A stretch of 64,000 nucleotides of DNA from Geodermatophilus siccatus (lineage in GTDB: Bacteria; Actinomycetota; Actinomycetes; Mycobacteriales; Geodermatophilaceae), in the NCBI RefSeq assembly GCF_900103785.1, contig NZ_FNHE01000013.1, positions 94,953 through 158,952 on the forward strand, in the 5' to 3' direction. Positions within the stretch are counted from its first letter, which is position 1. Each line of letters opens with the position of its first letter. The position numbers and the translations under genes are program-made. The notes under the pieces were generated by a model that saw nothing but the letters and a program-made list of their open reading frames with translations, did no database searches and was not told where the DNA came from. Shown here piece after piece: positions 40,877-49,155 of the stretch.

Positions 40877-41644
40877 GTGTCCTCCCGCCCGCGCCACCTC
40901 GCCGCCGGCACCGACCGCCCGCGGCGGACCCGGGCCGGCCTGCTCCCGGACGGGGTGCTCTCCCGGGTGCCCCTGGCGCTGTTCCTCCTCGCCGGCTGCC
41001 TCGCCGCCGCGGCCCTGGTGATGATCGCCGTCGCCCCCACCCCGACGAGCGGGGGCAGCGACCGCGACGCCTCCGCCGGCCCGACCCTCCGGCCCGGCGA
41101 CCCCGACGAGGGCATCGGCTCGCCGACCCGGAGGACGCCGCAGCCCCCGGCCCCCGCCGCGACGCCGAGCCCGGTCGAGGCCGCCCCCGGCGGCGCACCG
41201 ACGGTGGGCGATCCGGCACCCGGCCTCCCCGGGGCGGCCGACCCGGCGGTGCCGGGCGGGACCGCCCCCGTGGGCGACCGCCCGGCCGCCGTCCCGCCCG
41301 GCAGCGGTGCCGCGGCAGCGGGCTCGGGCACCGGCGGGACCCCGTCCGCCGGGGGGACGACGTCCCGGCAGGGGAGCGGCGGCACCGCGGCCGGCCGGCC
41401 GGCGGCTGGCGCGAGCGGGGACTCCGGCAGGGGATCGGGCGGGAGCTCGACGGGCGGCAGCTCGACAGGTGGTGGGTCGGCCGGTGGTGCCCCGGCACCT
41501 CAGCCGCCGCCGTCCACCCCCGCGCCGCCACCTCGGCCGCCCTCCCCGTGCGAGACGGTCGAGGGAGTGGAGGGCGGCCTCGGTGGCGTCGTCGGTGGGG
41601 TGACCGAGGGCGCGGGACGGGTGGTCGGCGGCCTCCTGCCGTGA
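40877..41644 (+). CDS. Membrane-anchored Pro/Gly/Ala-rich protein
   Basis: 255 residues: about 30 basic residues, one membrane helix (VPLALFLLAGCLAAAALVMIAVA, about 31-53), then about 170 residues of low-complexity Pro, Gly, Ala, Ser, Thr including GGSSTGGSSTGGGS repeats. A short C-terminal end with one Cys (PCETVEGVEGGLGGVVGGV) looks amphipathic or amyloid-like. Probably a type II membrane protein with an extracellular disordered region; function unknown. GTG start after GAGGGAG; a TACCCT box lies at 40834-40839. Confidence 0.75.
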   Translation: MSSRPRHLAAGTDRPRRTRAGLLPDGVLSRVPLALFLLAGCLAAAALVMIAVAPTPTSGGSDRDASAGPTLRPGDPDEGIGSPTRRTPQPPAPAATPSPVEAAPGGAPTVGDPAPGLPGAADPAVPGGTAPVGDRPAAVPPGSGAAAAGSGTGGTPSAGGTTSRQGSGGTAAGRPAAGASGDSGRGSGGSSTGGSSTGGGSAGGAPAPQPPPSTPAPPPRPPSPCETVEGVEGGLGGVVGGVTEGAGRVVGGLLP

Positions 41645-41661
41645 CCGGCCGGGCCCGGGGC

Positions 41662-41667
41662 TAGGTT
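41662..41667 (+). promoter_or_regulatory. menB: Leaderless -10 box for menB
   Basis: TAGGTT followed by six bases and the ATG at 41674. Confidence 0.65.
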
Positions 41668-41673
41668 CGGTCC

Positions 41674-42564
41674 ATGACCGCGCGCGACGACGTCTCCGAG
41701 ATCTTCGACAGCGCGGCGTGGCGGCCGGTCGAGGGCCTCGACCTCGCCGACATCACCTACCACCGGGCCGTGGACGCCGGGGTCGTGCGCATCGCCTTCG
41801 ACCGGCCCGAGGTCCGCAACGCGTTCCGTCCGCAGACCGTCGACGAGCTGATCGCCGCGCTCGAGCACGCCCGGCTGTCCACCGACGTGGGCTGCGTGCT
41901 CCTCACCGGCAACGGGCCGAGCCCCAGGGACGGCGGCTGGGCGTTCTGCTCCGGCGGCGACCAGCGCGTCCGCGGCAGGTACGGCTACGAGCACGACAAG
42001 GGCCGCTCGAGCGGCCGGCTGCACGTCCTCGAGGCGCAGCGGCTGATCCGCTTCATGCCCAAGGTCGTCATCTGCGTCGTCCCAGGGTGGGCGGCCGGTG
42101 GCGGGCACAGCCTGCACGTCGTCTCGGACCTGACGCTGGCCAGCGCCGAGCACGCCCGGTTCAAGCAGACCGACGCCGACGTCGGCAGCTTCGACGGCGG
42201 CTTCGGCTCGGCCTACCTCGCCCGGCAGGTCGGCCAGAAGTACGCCCGCGAGATCTTCTTCCTCGGCGACGAGTACTCCGCCGAGGACGCGCACCGCATG
42301 GGCATGGTCAACCGCGTCGTCCCGCACGCCGAGCTGGAGCGGACCGCGCTGGACTGGGGGCGGCGGGTCGTCGCCAAGAGCCCGACCGCGCAGCGGATGC
42401 TGAAGTACTCGTTCAACCTCATCGACGACGGGCTGGTCGGCCAGCAGCTGTTCGCCGGCGAGACGACGCGGCTGGCCTACATGGCCGAGGAGGCCGTCGA
42501 GGGGCGGGACGCGTTCCTCGAGAAGCGGGACCCGGACTTCAGCCGTTTCCCCTGGCACGTGTAG
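41674..42564 (+). CDS. menB: 1,4-dihydroxy-2-naphthoyl-CoA synthase (MenB)
   Basis: 296 residues. Crotonase-fold enzyme that cyclises O-succinylbenzoyl-CoA in menaquinone synthesis. The diagnostic WAFCSGGDQRVRGRYGY stretch, CVVPGWAAGGGHSLHVVSDL, FKQTDADVGSFDGGFGSAYLAR and the C-terminal FLEKRDPDFSRFPW tail are those of MenB rather than generic enoyl-CoA hydratases. Leaderless promoter. It ends in TAG, which matters because UAG is also read as Sec in this genome. No other men gene is adjacent. Confidence 0.96.
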   Translation: MTARDDVSEIFDSAAWRPVEGLDLADITYHRAVDAGVVRIAFDRPEVRNAFRPQTVDELIAALEHARLSTDVGCVLLTGNGPSPRDGGWAFCSGGDQRVRGRYGYEHDKGRSSGRLHVLEAQRLIRFMPKVVICVVPGWAAGGGHSLHVVSDLTLASAEHARFKQTDADVGSFDGGFGSAYLARQVGQKYAREIFFLGDEYSAEDAHRMGMVNRVVPHAELERTALDWGRRVVAKSPTAQRMLKYSFNLIDDGLVGQQLFAGETTRLAYMAEEAVEGRDAFLEKRDPDFSRFPWHV

Positions 42565-42570
42565 CGGGAG

Positions 42571-42623
42571 GACCCCGTCCCCCTCATCCCTCGCACACTC
42601 GGGACGAGCCTCTGGACGGGGCC
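42571..42623 (+). terminator. menB: Intrinsic terminator after menB
   Basis: GACCCCGTCC (42571-42580) pairs with GGACGGGGCC (42614-42623, one wobble), and the inner arms CTCATCCC and GGGACGAG continue the stem. Confidence 0.7.
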
Positions 42624-42658
42624 ATCCCCAGGAGCCTGACCGTACGAAGGAGGACAGC

Positions 42659-42991
42659 ATGATCGTCGAGGTGGTGGGCGGCGCCGACGAGCGGCCCGAG
42701 GTGCGGGTGGTCGACGTCGACGACCTGACCGGGGTGTACCTGGCCCTCGGCGCGGTGACCGACGAGGAGGCCGACCAGGCGCTGCGGGACGCCGGCCTCG
42801 GCCGGCTGGAGGACGCGCAGACCGGCGTGCTGGAGGTCGCGGCGCTGCGGGCGACGGCTGAGCCGCAGGCGGGCGGCGGCGACTGGGCGCAGCGGTGGGA
42901 CGGCGTGGTCACGGAGGCGGCGGACGGAGGTCGCCTGGTGGACGACGGGGCTGGCCTGCAGGTCCGGGTCGAGAGCGCCGCGGGCGCCTGA
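42659..42991 (+). CDS. Uncharacterised small acidic protein
   Basis: 110 residues, rich in Asp, Glu, Val and Ala, no Cys, no membrane segment (MIVEVVGGADERPEVRVVDVDDLTG...). No family recognised. It has one of the best ribosome sites in the window (GAAGGAGG, 6 bases before ATG), which supports it as real. It stands alone between the menB terminator and a TetR gene. Confidence 0.7.
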   Translation: MIVEVVGGADERPEVRVVDVDDLTGVYLALGAVTDEEADQALRDAGLGRLEDAQTGVLEVAALRATAEPQAGGGDWAQRWDGVVTEAADGGRLVDDGAGLQVRVESAAGA

Positions 42992-43077
42992 CGCGCAGGG
43001 GCGACGGGGTCGGGGACCCGGGTCCTTTCCGGAACGTGCGCCGCCGAAAAAGTCCGGAACTCTCCGGTGTCCTCGTT

Positions 43078-43101
43078 GTGGCGGTTCCAATTGCGCGCCA
43101 C
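43078..43101. promoter_or_regulatory. Possible operator of the 43.1-kb TetR gene
   Basis: GTGGCG (43078-43083) and CGCCAC (43096-43101) form a dyad with a 12-base spacer, 36 bases before the TetR start. Two TCCGGAA-like palindromic hexamers lie at 43028-43033 and about 43053. Confidence 0.4.
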
Positions 43102-43136
43102 CATGACCCCGTGAACCGGATCCCCCTGGTCCCGGC

Positions 43137-43730
43137 GTGAGCGGCACCCCGGGGCGCCCGCTGAGCGCCGAACTGTCCGAGCAGCTGCTCTCCGTCGCGG
43201 TCGACATCCTGGCCGACGAGGGCTGGGGCAAGCTCAACAGCGACCGCGTCGCTGCGCGCGCCCATGCCGGCAAGGCCGGCATCTACCGGCGCTGGCCCAC
43301 CATGGCCGCCATGGCGCGCTCGGCGGTGGGGCGCTTCACGCTCGTCCGGGTGCCGCCGGACCAGGGCTCGCTCCGCGACGACCTCGCCGCGCTCGTCGAC
43401 CGGTGGCGTCGGCCCCTGGACCGCGAGGAGAGGGCGGCGGCCAGCCTGGTGGGCGCGGCCCGTCACGAGGAGGACCTGCGCGCCGGTCTGGAGGCCGCGC
43501 TGGTCCGCCCGCTCGCCGCGGCCGTGCAGATCATCGGCGCCCGGGAGGCCGAGCGGGGGCAGGAGGTCCCCGCCGCGCGGCTGGCGCTGCTGTCCTCGGT
43601 GATCGAGGCGTTCTGGTGGCAGCGCTTCACCTCCGCCCACGGCCCCATGAGCCGCGAGGAGGTGCAGCACGTGCTGGACGACGTGCTGCTGCCGGTGGTG
43701 GCCCCCGACGAGGAGCGGGCTCCCGTCTGA
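43137..43730 (+). CDS. TetR-family regulator
   Basis: 197 residues. The helix-turn-helix is at about 12-60 (LSVAVDILADEGWGKLNSDRVAARAHAGKAGIYRRWPTMAAM), and a TetR_C_16-type ligand domain follows. The GIYRRWP recognition helix is the variant common in actinobacterial repressors of efflux or oxidoreductase genes. No target gene is adjacent on the same strand: the next gene is a convergent TetR whose stop is 3 bp away. Probably autoregulated from the upstream dyad. Confidence 0.88.
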   Translation: MSGTPGRPLSAELSEQLLSVAVDILADEGWGKLNSDRVAARAHAGKAGIYRRWPTMAAMARSAVGRFTLVRVPPDQGSLRDDLAALVDRWRRPLDREERAAASLVGAARHEEDLRAGLEAALVRPLAAAVQIIGAREAERGQEVPAARLALLSSVIEAFWWQRFTSAHGPMSREEVQHVLDDVLLPVVAPDEERAPV

Positions 43731-43732
43731 GG

Positions 43733-44425
43733 TCAGCCGGTGGGCCGCAGCCCCTTGCTCGCCGGTGGGGACATCGCCGTGCCCAGCCCGCTGAACACCT
43801 GGTCGGCGATCGAGCAGGCCCGGGTGACGCCCTGCTCGGTGTCACCGAGCAGGGCGGCCGCCGGGCCCGTGAGCAGCTGACGGTGCTGGACGATGAGCGT
43901 GCGGACGGCGGCCAGCCAGACCGCGGCGGTCACCGAGGCGGCCGTGTGGACGTCCTCCGGGACCGCAGGGGCGCCGCCCTCGGTCGTCCAGACCTCGTAG
44001 AGCGCGTCGCCGAGCCGGGCGGTCGCCTCGTGGTGCAGCTCGCGTTCGCGGGCACGCAGTGCGGGTGAGGCCTCCAGCGTGGCGTCGAACAGCCGGCCCT
44101 CGGAGGTCGTGAGCTGCCGGACGTGCAGGGCGACCCGGTCGACGAGGTAGGCGTGCAGGGCGTCGAGGGGGGCGGTGCCCACCGGACGGGACCGCACCGC
44201 CTCGGCCGCGCCGTCCACCCACGGCGTGTGCCCGTCGAAGAAGAGGTCCTCCTTCGTCGGGAAGTGGTTGAAGACGGTCTGGACGGCGACGTCCGCCGCG
44301 GCGGCGATGTCCGCGATGGTGACCGCCTCGAAGCCGCGCTCGGCGAACAGCCGCTGCGCGGTCTCCCGGATCAGTGTCCGGGTCTGCGCCTTCTTCCGGG
44401 CGCGCCGGTCCATGACGTCACTCAC
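43733..44425 (-). CDS. TetR-family regulator
   Basis: 230 residues. The helix-turn-helix is at about 14-60 (LIRETAQRLFAERGFEAVTIADIAAAADVAVQTVFNHFPTKEDL), a classic TetR/AcrR domain, with a 160-residue effector domain. GTG 44425 has TAATCT 6 bases upstream, so the mRNA is probably leaderless. It converges with the other TetR gene and its own promoter faces the 330-bp gap before the Gfo/Idh/MocA gene, which may be its target. Confidence 0.9.
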   Translation of the reverse strand: MSDVMDRRARKKAQTRTLIRETAQRLFAERGFEAVTIADIAAAADVAVQTVFNHFPTKEDLFFDGHTPWVDGAAEAVRSRPVGTAPLDALHAYLVDRVALHVRQLTTSEGRLFDATLEASPALRARERELHHEATARLGDALYEVWTTEGGAPAVPEDVHTAASVTAAVWLAAVRTLIVQHRQLLTGPAAALLGDTEQGVTRACSIADQVFSGLGTAMSPPASKGLRPTG

Positions 44426-44431
44426 GGTGCC

Positions 44432-44437
44432 AGATTA
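44432..44437 (-). promoter_or_regulatory. Leaderless -10 box for the 44.4-kb TetR gene
   Basis: TAATCT on the minus strand, 6 bases before GTG 44425. The remainder of the gap 44426-44758 shows no gene or repeat I can support. Confidence 0.6.
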
Positions 44438-44758
44438 ACTCCGCTTCGTACATGCCTCGGTGTGCTCCCCCCCACCGGGCCATTGTGCGCTCGGACCGCT
44501 CGGCCAGCACGGCTCCTTCCTCCGCTTCCACCCGGATCGGTGGATCGACCACCTGGAGGGCGGCGGGACGTCGGCCACGGGGGTGTGCCGGCGGACCGAC
44601 GCGTCGTCGTCCGCGGCCCGGGACCGCGCGGCCGGCGGGCCGGTGCGGACGACACCATGCTCCCACGGTGTCCCGGGTCGGCGCGTCGCACGGGCGCGCA
44701 CGCCGGTCGCGCGGCCGACCTGCGGTTGCGCGCTCGGCGGGAGGGGCAGGACCCCGCC

Positions 44759-45730
44759 ATGGGCGCACCGAGCACCGGCACCCCCGTCCGCGTCGGACTC
44801 GTCGGAGCCGGGGGTGTCGGTGCCCGCCACGCGCGGACGCTGGCCGGCCTCCCCGGCGTGGAGCTGGTCGGCGTGACCGACGCCGTCCCCGGCGCCGCCG
44901 GTGCGCTCGCCGGCGCGCTGGGCGTGCCGGTCGTCGAGGACGTCGACCGGCTGCTCGCCCAGCGGCTGGACGGCGTCTGGCTGTGCGTGCCGCCCTTCGC
45001 CCACGGCGAGCTGGAGCTGGCCGCCGTCGGTGCGGGCGTCCCCTTCTTCGTGGAGAAGCCGCTGGCCACCGGGGTCGCCGTCGCCGAGGAGGTGGCGCGC
45101 GCCGTGGCCGGGGCCGGGCTGCCCACCGCGACCGGCTACCACTGGCGGCACCTGGACACGGTCGCCGCCGCCCGCGCCGTCTGCGCCGCCCACCGGCCCC
45201 GGCTGGTCTGCGCGACCTGGTGGGACAAGGTGCCGCCGCCGGCCTGGTGGTCGCGGCGGGAGCACTCCGGCGGGCAGGTGGTCGAGCAGCTCACCCACGT
45301 GCTGGACCTGGCCCGCCTCCTGGCCGGTGAGGTGGCCGAGGTCCGCGCCGCGGCCGCGCCGTCCACCGCGGAGGGGCGCGACGTCGACGACGCGACCGCC
45401 GCGCTGCTCGCGTTCGAGTCCGGTGCCGTCGGCACGGTGACCGCCGCCTGCTCGCTGCCGGGCAAGCTGGCCGCGGGCCTCGACGTGGTGTGCGACGGCG
45501 CGGCCGTCGAGCTCACCGAGACCTCGCTGACCGTCACCACCGCCGACGGCGCGCACCGCAGCGAGCCCCGGGTCGACGGGCGCACCGCGGTCGACCGGGC
45601 GTTCGTCGACGTGCTGGCCGGCGGCGCGCCGGCCTCGGGGCTGGTCGACTACGCCGAGGCGCTGCGCACCCACCGGGTCGCGGTGGCGGTCGCCGAGTCG
45701 GCCCGCACCGGGGAGGCCGTCCGGCCCTGA
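44759..45730 (+). CDS. Gfo/Idh/MocA-family oxidoreductase
   Basis: 323 residues. N-terminal NAD(P)-binding Rossmann domain (VRVGLVGAGGVGARHARTLAGL; LCVPPFAHGELELAA; PFFVEKPLATG with the conserved Glu-Lys-Pro), then the substrate domain with QVVEQLTHVLDLARLLAGEV holding the catalytic His. Members oxidise or reduce sugars, inositols and related polyols. ATG start behind GGGAGGGGCAGG. It is convergent with the GT4 glycosyltransferase (1 bp apart), so it is not in that operon. Confidence 0.9.
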   Translation: MGAPSTGTPVRVGLVGAGGVGARHARTLAGLPGVELVGVTDAVPGAAGALAGALGVPVVEDVDRLLAQRLDGVWLCVPPFAHGELELAAVGAGVPFFVEKPLATGVAVAEEVARAVAGAGLPTATGYHWRHLDTVAAARAVCAAHRPRLVCATWWDKVPPPAWWSRREHSGGQVVEQLTHVLDLARLLAGEVAEVRAAAAPSTAEGRDVDDATAALLAFESGAVGTVTAACSLPGKLAAGLDVVCDGAAVELTETSLTVTTADGAHRSEPRVDGRTAVDRAFVDVLAGGAPASGLVDYAEALRTHRVAVAVAESARTGEAVRP

Positions 45731-45731
45731 C

Positions 45732-46940
45732 TCAGCGCAGCGCACGTTGCCGGCCGCGGGACAGGAGCCGGCCGCGGGACCGGGTGGAGGCCCGCGCGCG
45801 GTCCAGCGTCGTGGCGTAGAGCCGCTCGTAGCCGTCGGCCATCACGGCCGGCGCGAAGCGGCGGCGGGCCTCGGCGGCGCAGGTCTCCGGGTCGATCTCG
45901 TCGAGCCGCCCCAGCGCTGCGGTGAACCCCGCCTCGTCGGTGGCGAGGAAGCCGGTGCGGCCGTCGTCCACCAGGGAGGGCAGGCAGCCGCGGGCCATGG
46001 CGACCACCGGCGTCCCGGCGGCCAGGGCCTCGCAGACGGCGGTGCCGCCGGGCTCCTCCCAGCGGATCGGGAACAGCACCGCGCGGGAGGTGCGCAGCAG
46101 GTCCTCCTTGGCCGCACCGCCGACGCTGCCGATCCAGCGCGCCGCTCCGCCGTCGAGGTGCGGGTCGACGTGCCGGAGGAACCACGTCACGTCGGGGTGC
46201 GAGCGGGCCGGGTGACCGGGGGTGGCGAGCGCCCTCTCCAGTGCCTCGCGGTCGGGCAGCCCGCCGACCGGGCCGGCGAGCACCAGGGGGACCCCGGCCG
46301 CCCGACAGGCGCGCAGTGCGGTGTCGATGCCCTTGGGCTCGCACAGCCGGGCCAGCACCAGGACGGAGTCGGAGCGGTCGGTCCGCGGCACGGGGGGTGG
46401 GCCGTCGACCGGTACCGACAGCGGGACGACGCCGACCACCTGCTCGCGCAACGCGGCCGGCGCCTGCGCCACCTGGGTGTCGGAGACGCCGGCGAACCAG
46501 ACCCGGCCCCCGCCGTCGAAGGAGGCCCAGAAGTCGGCGTTGCGGCCGGTGTCCCAGTGCAGCGTGGCCAGCGTCGGCGGGGCGGCGTCCCCCAGGCCGG
46601 CGAGCAGCGCCGGGCCGACCACCTCCACGTGGCTGTGCACGAGGTCGAAGGGCTCACCGGCCAGCGCGTGCTCGGCGAGGGTCGCCAGCACCACCTGCTC
46701 GTGCGCGTGCGCGGTGCCGACCACCTGCGGGTACGGCCCGCCGAGCTGCTCGAACCGGCCGCTGGGGAAGGCGCTGACCAGCTCGTCGACCGGCAGCGTC
46801 GAGTCGCCGACCGAGGCCAGGACGACGGTGTGCCCCCGGGTGCGCAGCTCGGCGGTCAGCGTGGCGACGACGTTCTCCAGGCCGCCGTAGCCGGGCGGCG
46901 GCACCGGCAGCCACGGGCCGGCGTCCATCAGGATCTTCAC
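45732..46940 (-). CDS. GT4-family glycosyltransferase
   Basis: 402 residues, GT-B fold. The start VKILMDAGPWLPVPPPGYGGLENVVATL has the acceptor-side Gly loop. The C-terminal half has the donor-binding EPGGTAVCEALAAGTPVVA with the retaining EX7E motif. A donor of the NDP-glucose or NDP-mannose type is typical. Its GTG start overlaps the stop of the upstream gpgS by four bases, so it is co-translated with that gene. The product may be a glucosylglycerate-derived glycan, but the acceptor is unknown. Confidence 0.88.
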   Translation of the reverse strand: MKILMDAGPWLPVPPPGYGGLENVVATLTAELRTRGHTVVLASVGDSTLPVDELVSAFPSGRFEQLGGPYPQVVGTAHAHEQVVLATLAEHALAGEPFDLVHSHVEVVGPALLAGLGDAAPPTLATLHWDTGRNADFWASFDGGGRVWFAGVSDTQVAQAPAALREQVVGVVPLSVPVDGPPPVPRTDRSDSVLVLARLCEPKGIDTALRACRAAGVPLVLAGPVGGLPDREALERALATPGHPARSHPDVTWFLRHVDPHLDGGAARWIGSVGGAAKEDLLRTSRAVLFPIRWEEPGGTAVCEALAAGTPVVAMARGCLPSLVDDGRTGFLATDEAGFTAALGRLDEIDPETCAAEARRRFAPAVMADGYERLYATTLDRARASTRSRGRLLSRGRQRALR

Positions 46941-47899
46941 GTCCGGCCCCACGGTCGGGCGTCGGCGGCGCGGACCGATCGCATCGGCGGGCGCTCCACC
47001 ACCCCGACGTCCCAGCTGACGCCCTCGAGGCCGTCGGCGGTGCGCAGGAACTGCAGCAGCTCGCGCTCGGGCCGGCCCGTGTCGGGCCGGCGGGCCAGCG
47101 CGGTCTGCAGGATCTGCCCGGCCATCCGGCCGAGGGCCGCATCGGCCTGGTGGGTGTGCTGCCGCGTGCCGACGTCGACCTGGGCCAGCGCGTCCAGGCC
47201 GGCGAGGGCCACCAGGTCGACGAGCAGGCCGAGCTCGACGCCGTAGCCGGAGACGAACGGCACCTGCTCGAGCAGCTCGCGGCGGCCGGCGTACTCCCCG
47301 GACAGCGGCTGGACGAAGCCGGCCAGCTCGGGCCAGAAGGCGTTGAGCAGCGGCCGGGCGACGAGCTCGGTGACCCGGCCGCCGCCCGAGGGGACGATGC
47401 CGTCGGTGGTGGTCAACGGCCGGTCGTAGAGGGCCTTGACGTAGCCGACCGTGGGGTCGGTGAGCAGCGGGCCGAGCAGGCCGACGACGAACTGCGGGTC
47501 GAAGGCGATGAGGTCGGAGTCGACGAAGACCAGCAGGTCGCCGCTGGTCGCGGCCAGCCCCTTCCACAGTGCCTCGCCCTTGCCCGGCCGGCTGCCGTGC
47601 CGGGGGAGCACCGTGTCGACGGAGACGACGCGGGCGCCGGCCGCCGACGCGATCTCCGCCGTCCGGTCGCTGGAGCCGCTGTCGACGACGACCACCTCGT
47701 CGACCAGGGGGCAGCGCTCGACGAGCTCCTGGCGGATCGTCGCCACGATGCTGCCGACGGTGCGTTCCTCGTCGAGGGCCGGGAGCACGACGCTCACGGT
47801 GGCGCCGCGGGCCCCCTTGGCGGTGACGAGGTCGGCTGCCTGCCACGTGTCGGCGGTGTAGGTGCGGTGATGGAGCCAGCGTCGGACGTCAGGGCGCAC
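46937..47899 (-). CDS. gpgS: Glucosyl-3-phosphoglycerate synthase
   Basis: 320 residues, GT81 family. It transfers glucose from NDP-glucose to 3-phosphoglycerate, the first step to glucosylglycerate and, in mycobacteria, methylglucose lipopolysaccharides. Marks: VSVVLPALDEERTVG, VVVDSGSSDRTAEIA, RPGKGEALWKGLAAT, FVDSDLIAFDP (DxD-type metal site), GRVTELVARPLLNAFWPELAGF, QPLSGEYAGRRELLEQVPF and GYGVELGLLVD. GTG start with GGAGGAG 4 bases upstream. No gpgP phosphatase is recognised in the window. Confidence 0.93.
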   Translation of the reverse strand: MRPDVRRWLHHRTYTADTWQAADLVTAKGARGATVSVVLPALDEERTVGSIVATIRQELVERCPLVDEVVVVDSGSSDRTAEIASAAGARVVSVDTVLPRHGSRPGKGEALWKGLAATSGDLLVFVDSDLIAFDPQFVVGLLGPLLTDPTVGYVKALYDRPLTTTDGIVPSGGGRVTELVARPLLNAFWPELAGFVQPLSGEYAGRRELLEQVPFVSGYGVELGLLVDLVALAGLDALAQVDVGTRQHTHQADAALGRMAGQILQTALARRPDTGRPERELLQFLRTADGLEGVSWDVGVVERPPMRSVRAADARPWGRT

Positions 47900-48028
47900 G
47901 CGTCTCCTCCAGGCCGGGTGCCGACCTCGATGTCGGCACGGGGTCCCCGTCGGGCGACAGGATGCAGCAGAAACGGCAGTTCCGGGACGCCGTCCGCGTC
48001 CGGTCTCCGGTCCGCGGGTGCACCTGCT

Positions 48029-48077
48029 CCGGACGCTCACCCGCTGCTCCGCAGGGTGGCCGGCGGGTGAGCGTCCG
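48029..48077 (-). terminator. Terminator after the second gpgS gene
   Basis: CCGGACGCTCACCC (48029-48042) pairs perfectly over 14 bp with GGGTGAGCGTCCGG (48064-48077); the loop is 21 bases. Located just downstream of the minus-strand gene that ends at 48096, so the two gpgS genes are separate transcripts. Confidence 0.8.
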
Positions 48078-48095
48078 GGGGTGGTGGAGCGGGCG

Positions 48096-49070
48096 TCAGC
48101 CGACGACGACGTCGCCCAGCAGCGCCCGGTACTCGGCCACCGTCGCCAGCGGCGGCCGCTCGTCGACCGCCACCGCCGTGCTGTGCGGCACGAACCCGGC
48201 GCCGTCGTGCCGGAACTGGGTGAGCAGCCCGCCGGCCTGCCCCCGCCCGGCCCGGGCGAGCACCGTCGACACGACCTGCCCCGCCATCCGGCCCAGCGCC
48301 TCCTGCCCCTGCGAGATGTGCCGGCGCACGCCGAGGTCCACCTGCGCCAGCCCGCCCAGCCCGACGAGCTGCAGCAGGTCGATCAGCAGCCCGACCTCCA
48401 CGCCGTAACCCGACACGAACGGCACCCGCTCCAGCGCCGACCGCCGTCCGGCGTACTCACCGCCCAGCGGCTGCACGAACCCGGCCAGCTCCGGCCACAG
48501 CGCGTTGAGCAGCGGCCGCGCGGTCAGCTCGGTGACCCGCCCGCCGCCGGCCGGGACACTGGCGCCGGCCACGTCGAGGGGGCGGGTGTAGCAGCCCTTG
48601 ACGTACTCGACCTGCGGGTCGGCGAGCAGCGGCCCGAGCAGGCCGGGCACGAAGTGCCGGACGTCGCCGAGCAGGTCGGCGTCGAGGAAGACGACGAGGT
48701 CGCCGGTGGTCGCGGCCAGCCCCTTCCACAGCGCCTCGCCCTTGCCCGGGCGGCTGCCGTGCCCCGGCAGCACGTCCGCCGCGGCGACGACGTCGACCCC
48801 GGCCGCGCGGGCCACCGCGGCGGTGGCATCGGTCGAGTCGGAGTCGACGACGAGCAGCTCGTCGACCAGCGGCACCCGCTGGACCCACTGCTCGTGCAGG
48901 TCGGCGACGAGTCCGCCGACGGTCGCCTCCTCGTCCCGGGCGGGGAGGACGACGCTGACCCGGTGCTGCCCGCGGCGCTTGGCACGCAGCAGCGCGTCGA
49001 GGTCGAGCGCGTCGAGGCAGGGGGCCGAGCTGGTGCGGGACTCGAACCAGGCGCGCGCGTCGGGTCGCAT
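48096..49070 (-). CDS. gpgS: Glucosyl-3-phosphoglycerate synthase paralogue
   Basis: 324 residues, clearly homologous to the gpgS at 46937-47899 along its whole length: VSVVLPARDEEATVG, RPGKGEALWKGLAAT, FLDADLLGDV, GRVTELTARPLLNALWPELAGF, QPLGGEYAGRRSALERVPF, GYGVEVGLLID, RRHISQGQEALGRMAGQV. The metal motif is DAD rather than DSD. The N-terminus and C-terminus diverge, which suggests an old duplication with possible change in acceptor. ATG start. Confidence 0.9.
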   Translation of the reverse strand: MRPDARAWFESRTSSAPCLDALDLDALLRAKRRGQHRVSVVLPARDEEATVGGLVADLHEQWVQRVPLVDELLVVDSDSTDATAAVARAAGVDVVAAADVLPGHGSRPGKGEALWKGLAATTGDLVVFLDADLLGDVRHFVPGLLGPLLADPQVEYVKGCYTRPLDVAGASVPAGGGRVTELTARPLLNALWPELAGFVQPLGGEYAGRRSALERVPFVSGYGVEVGLLIDLLQLVGLGGLAQVDLGVRRHISQGQEALGRMAGQVVSTVLARAGRGQAGGLLTQFRHDGAGFVPHSTAVAVDERPPLATVAEYRALLGDVVVG

Positions 49071-49155
49071 CAGCCCACTCTCGGTGAGGTGGTCACCGCG
49101 GCGCCACGAGGCGCGACGGAGTTCACGCGGACGTCACCGCCCGTGCGGCGGCCGG

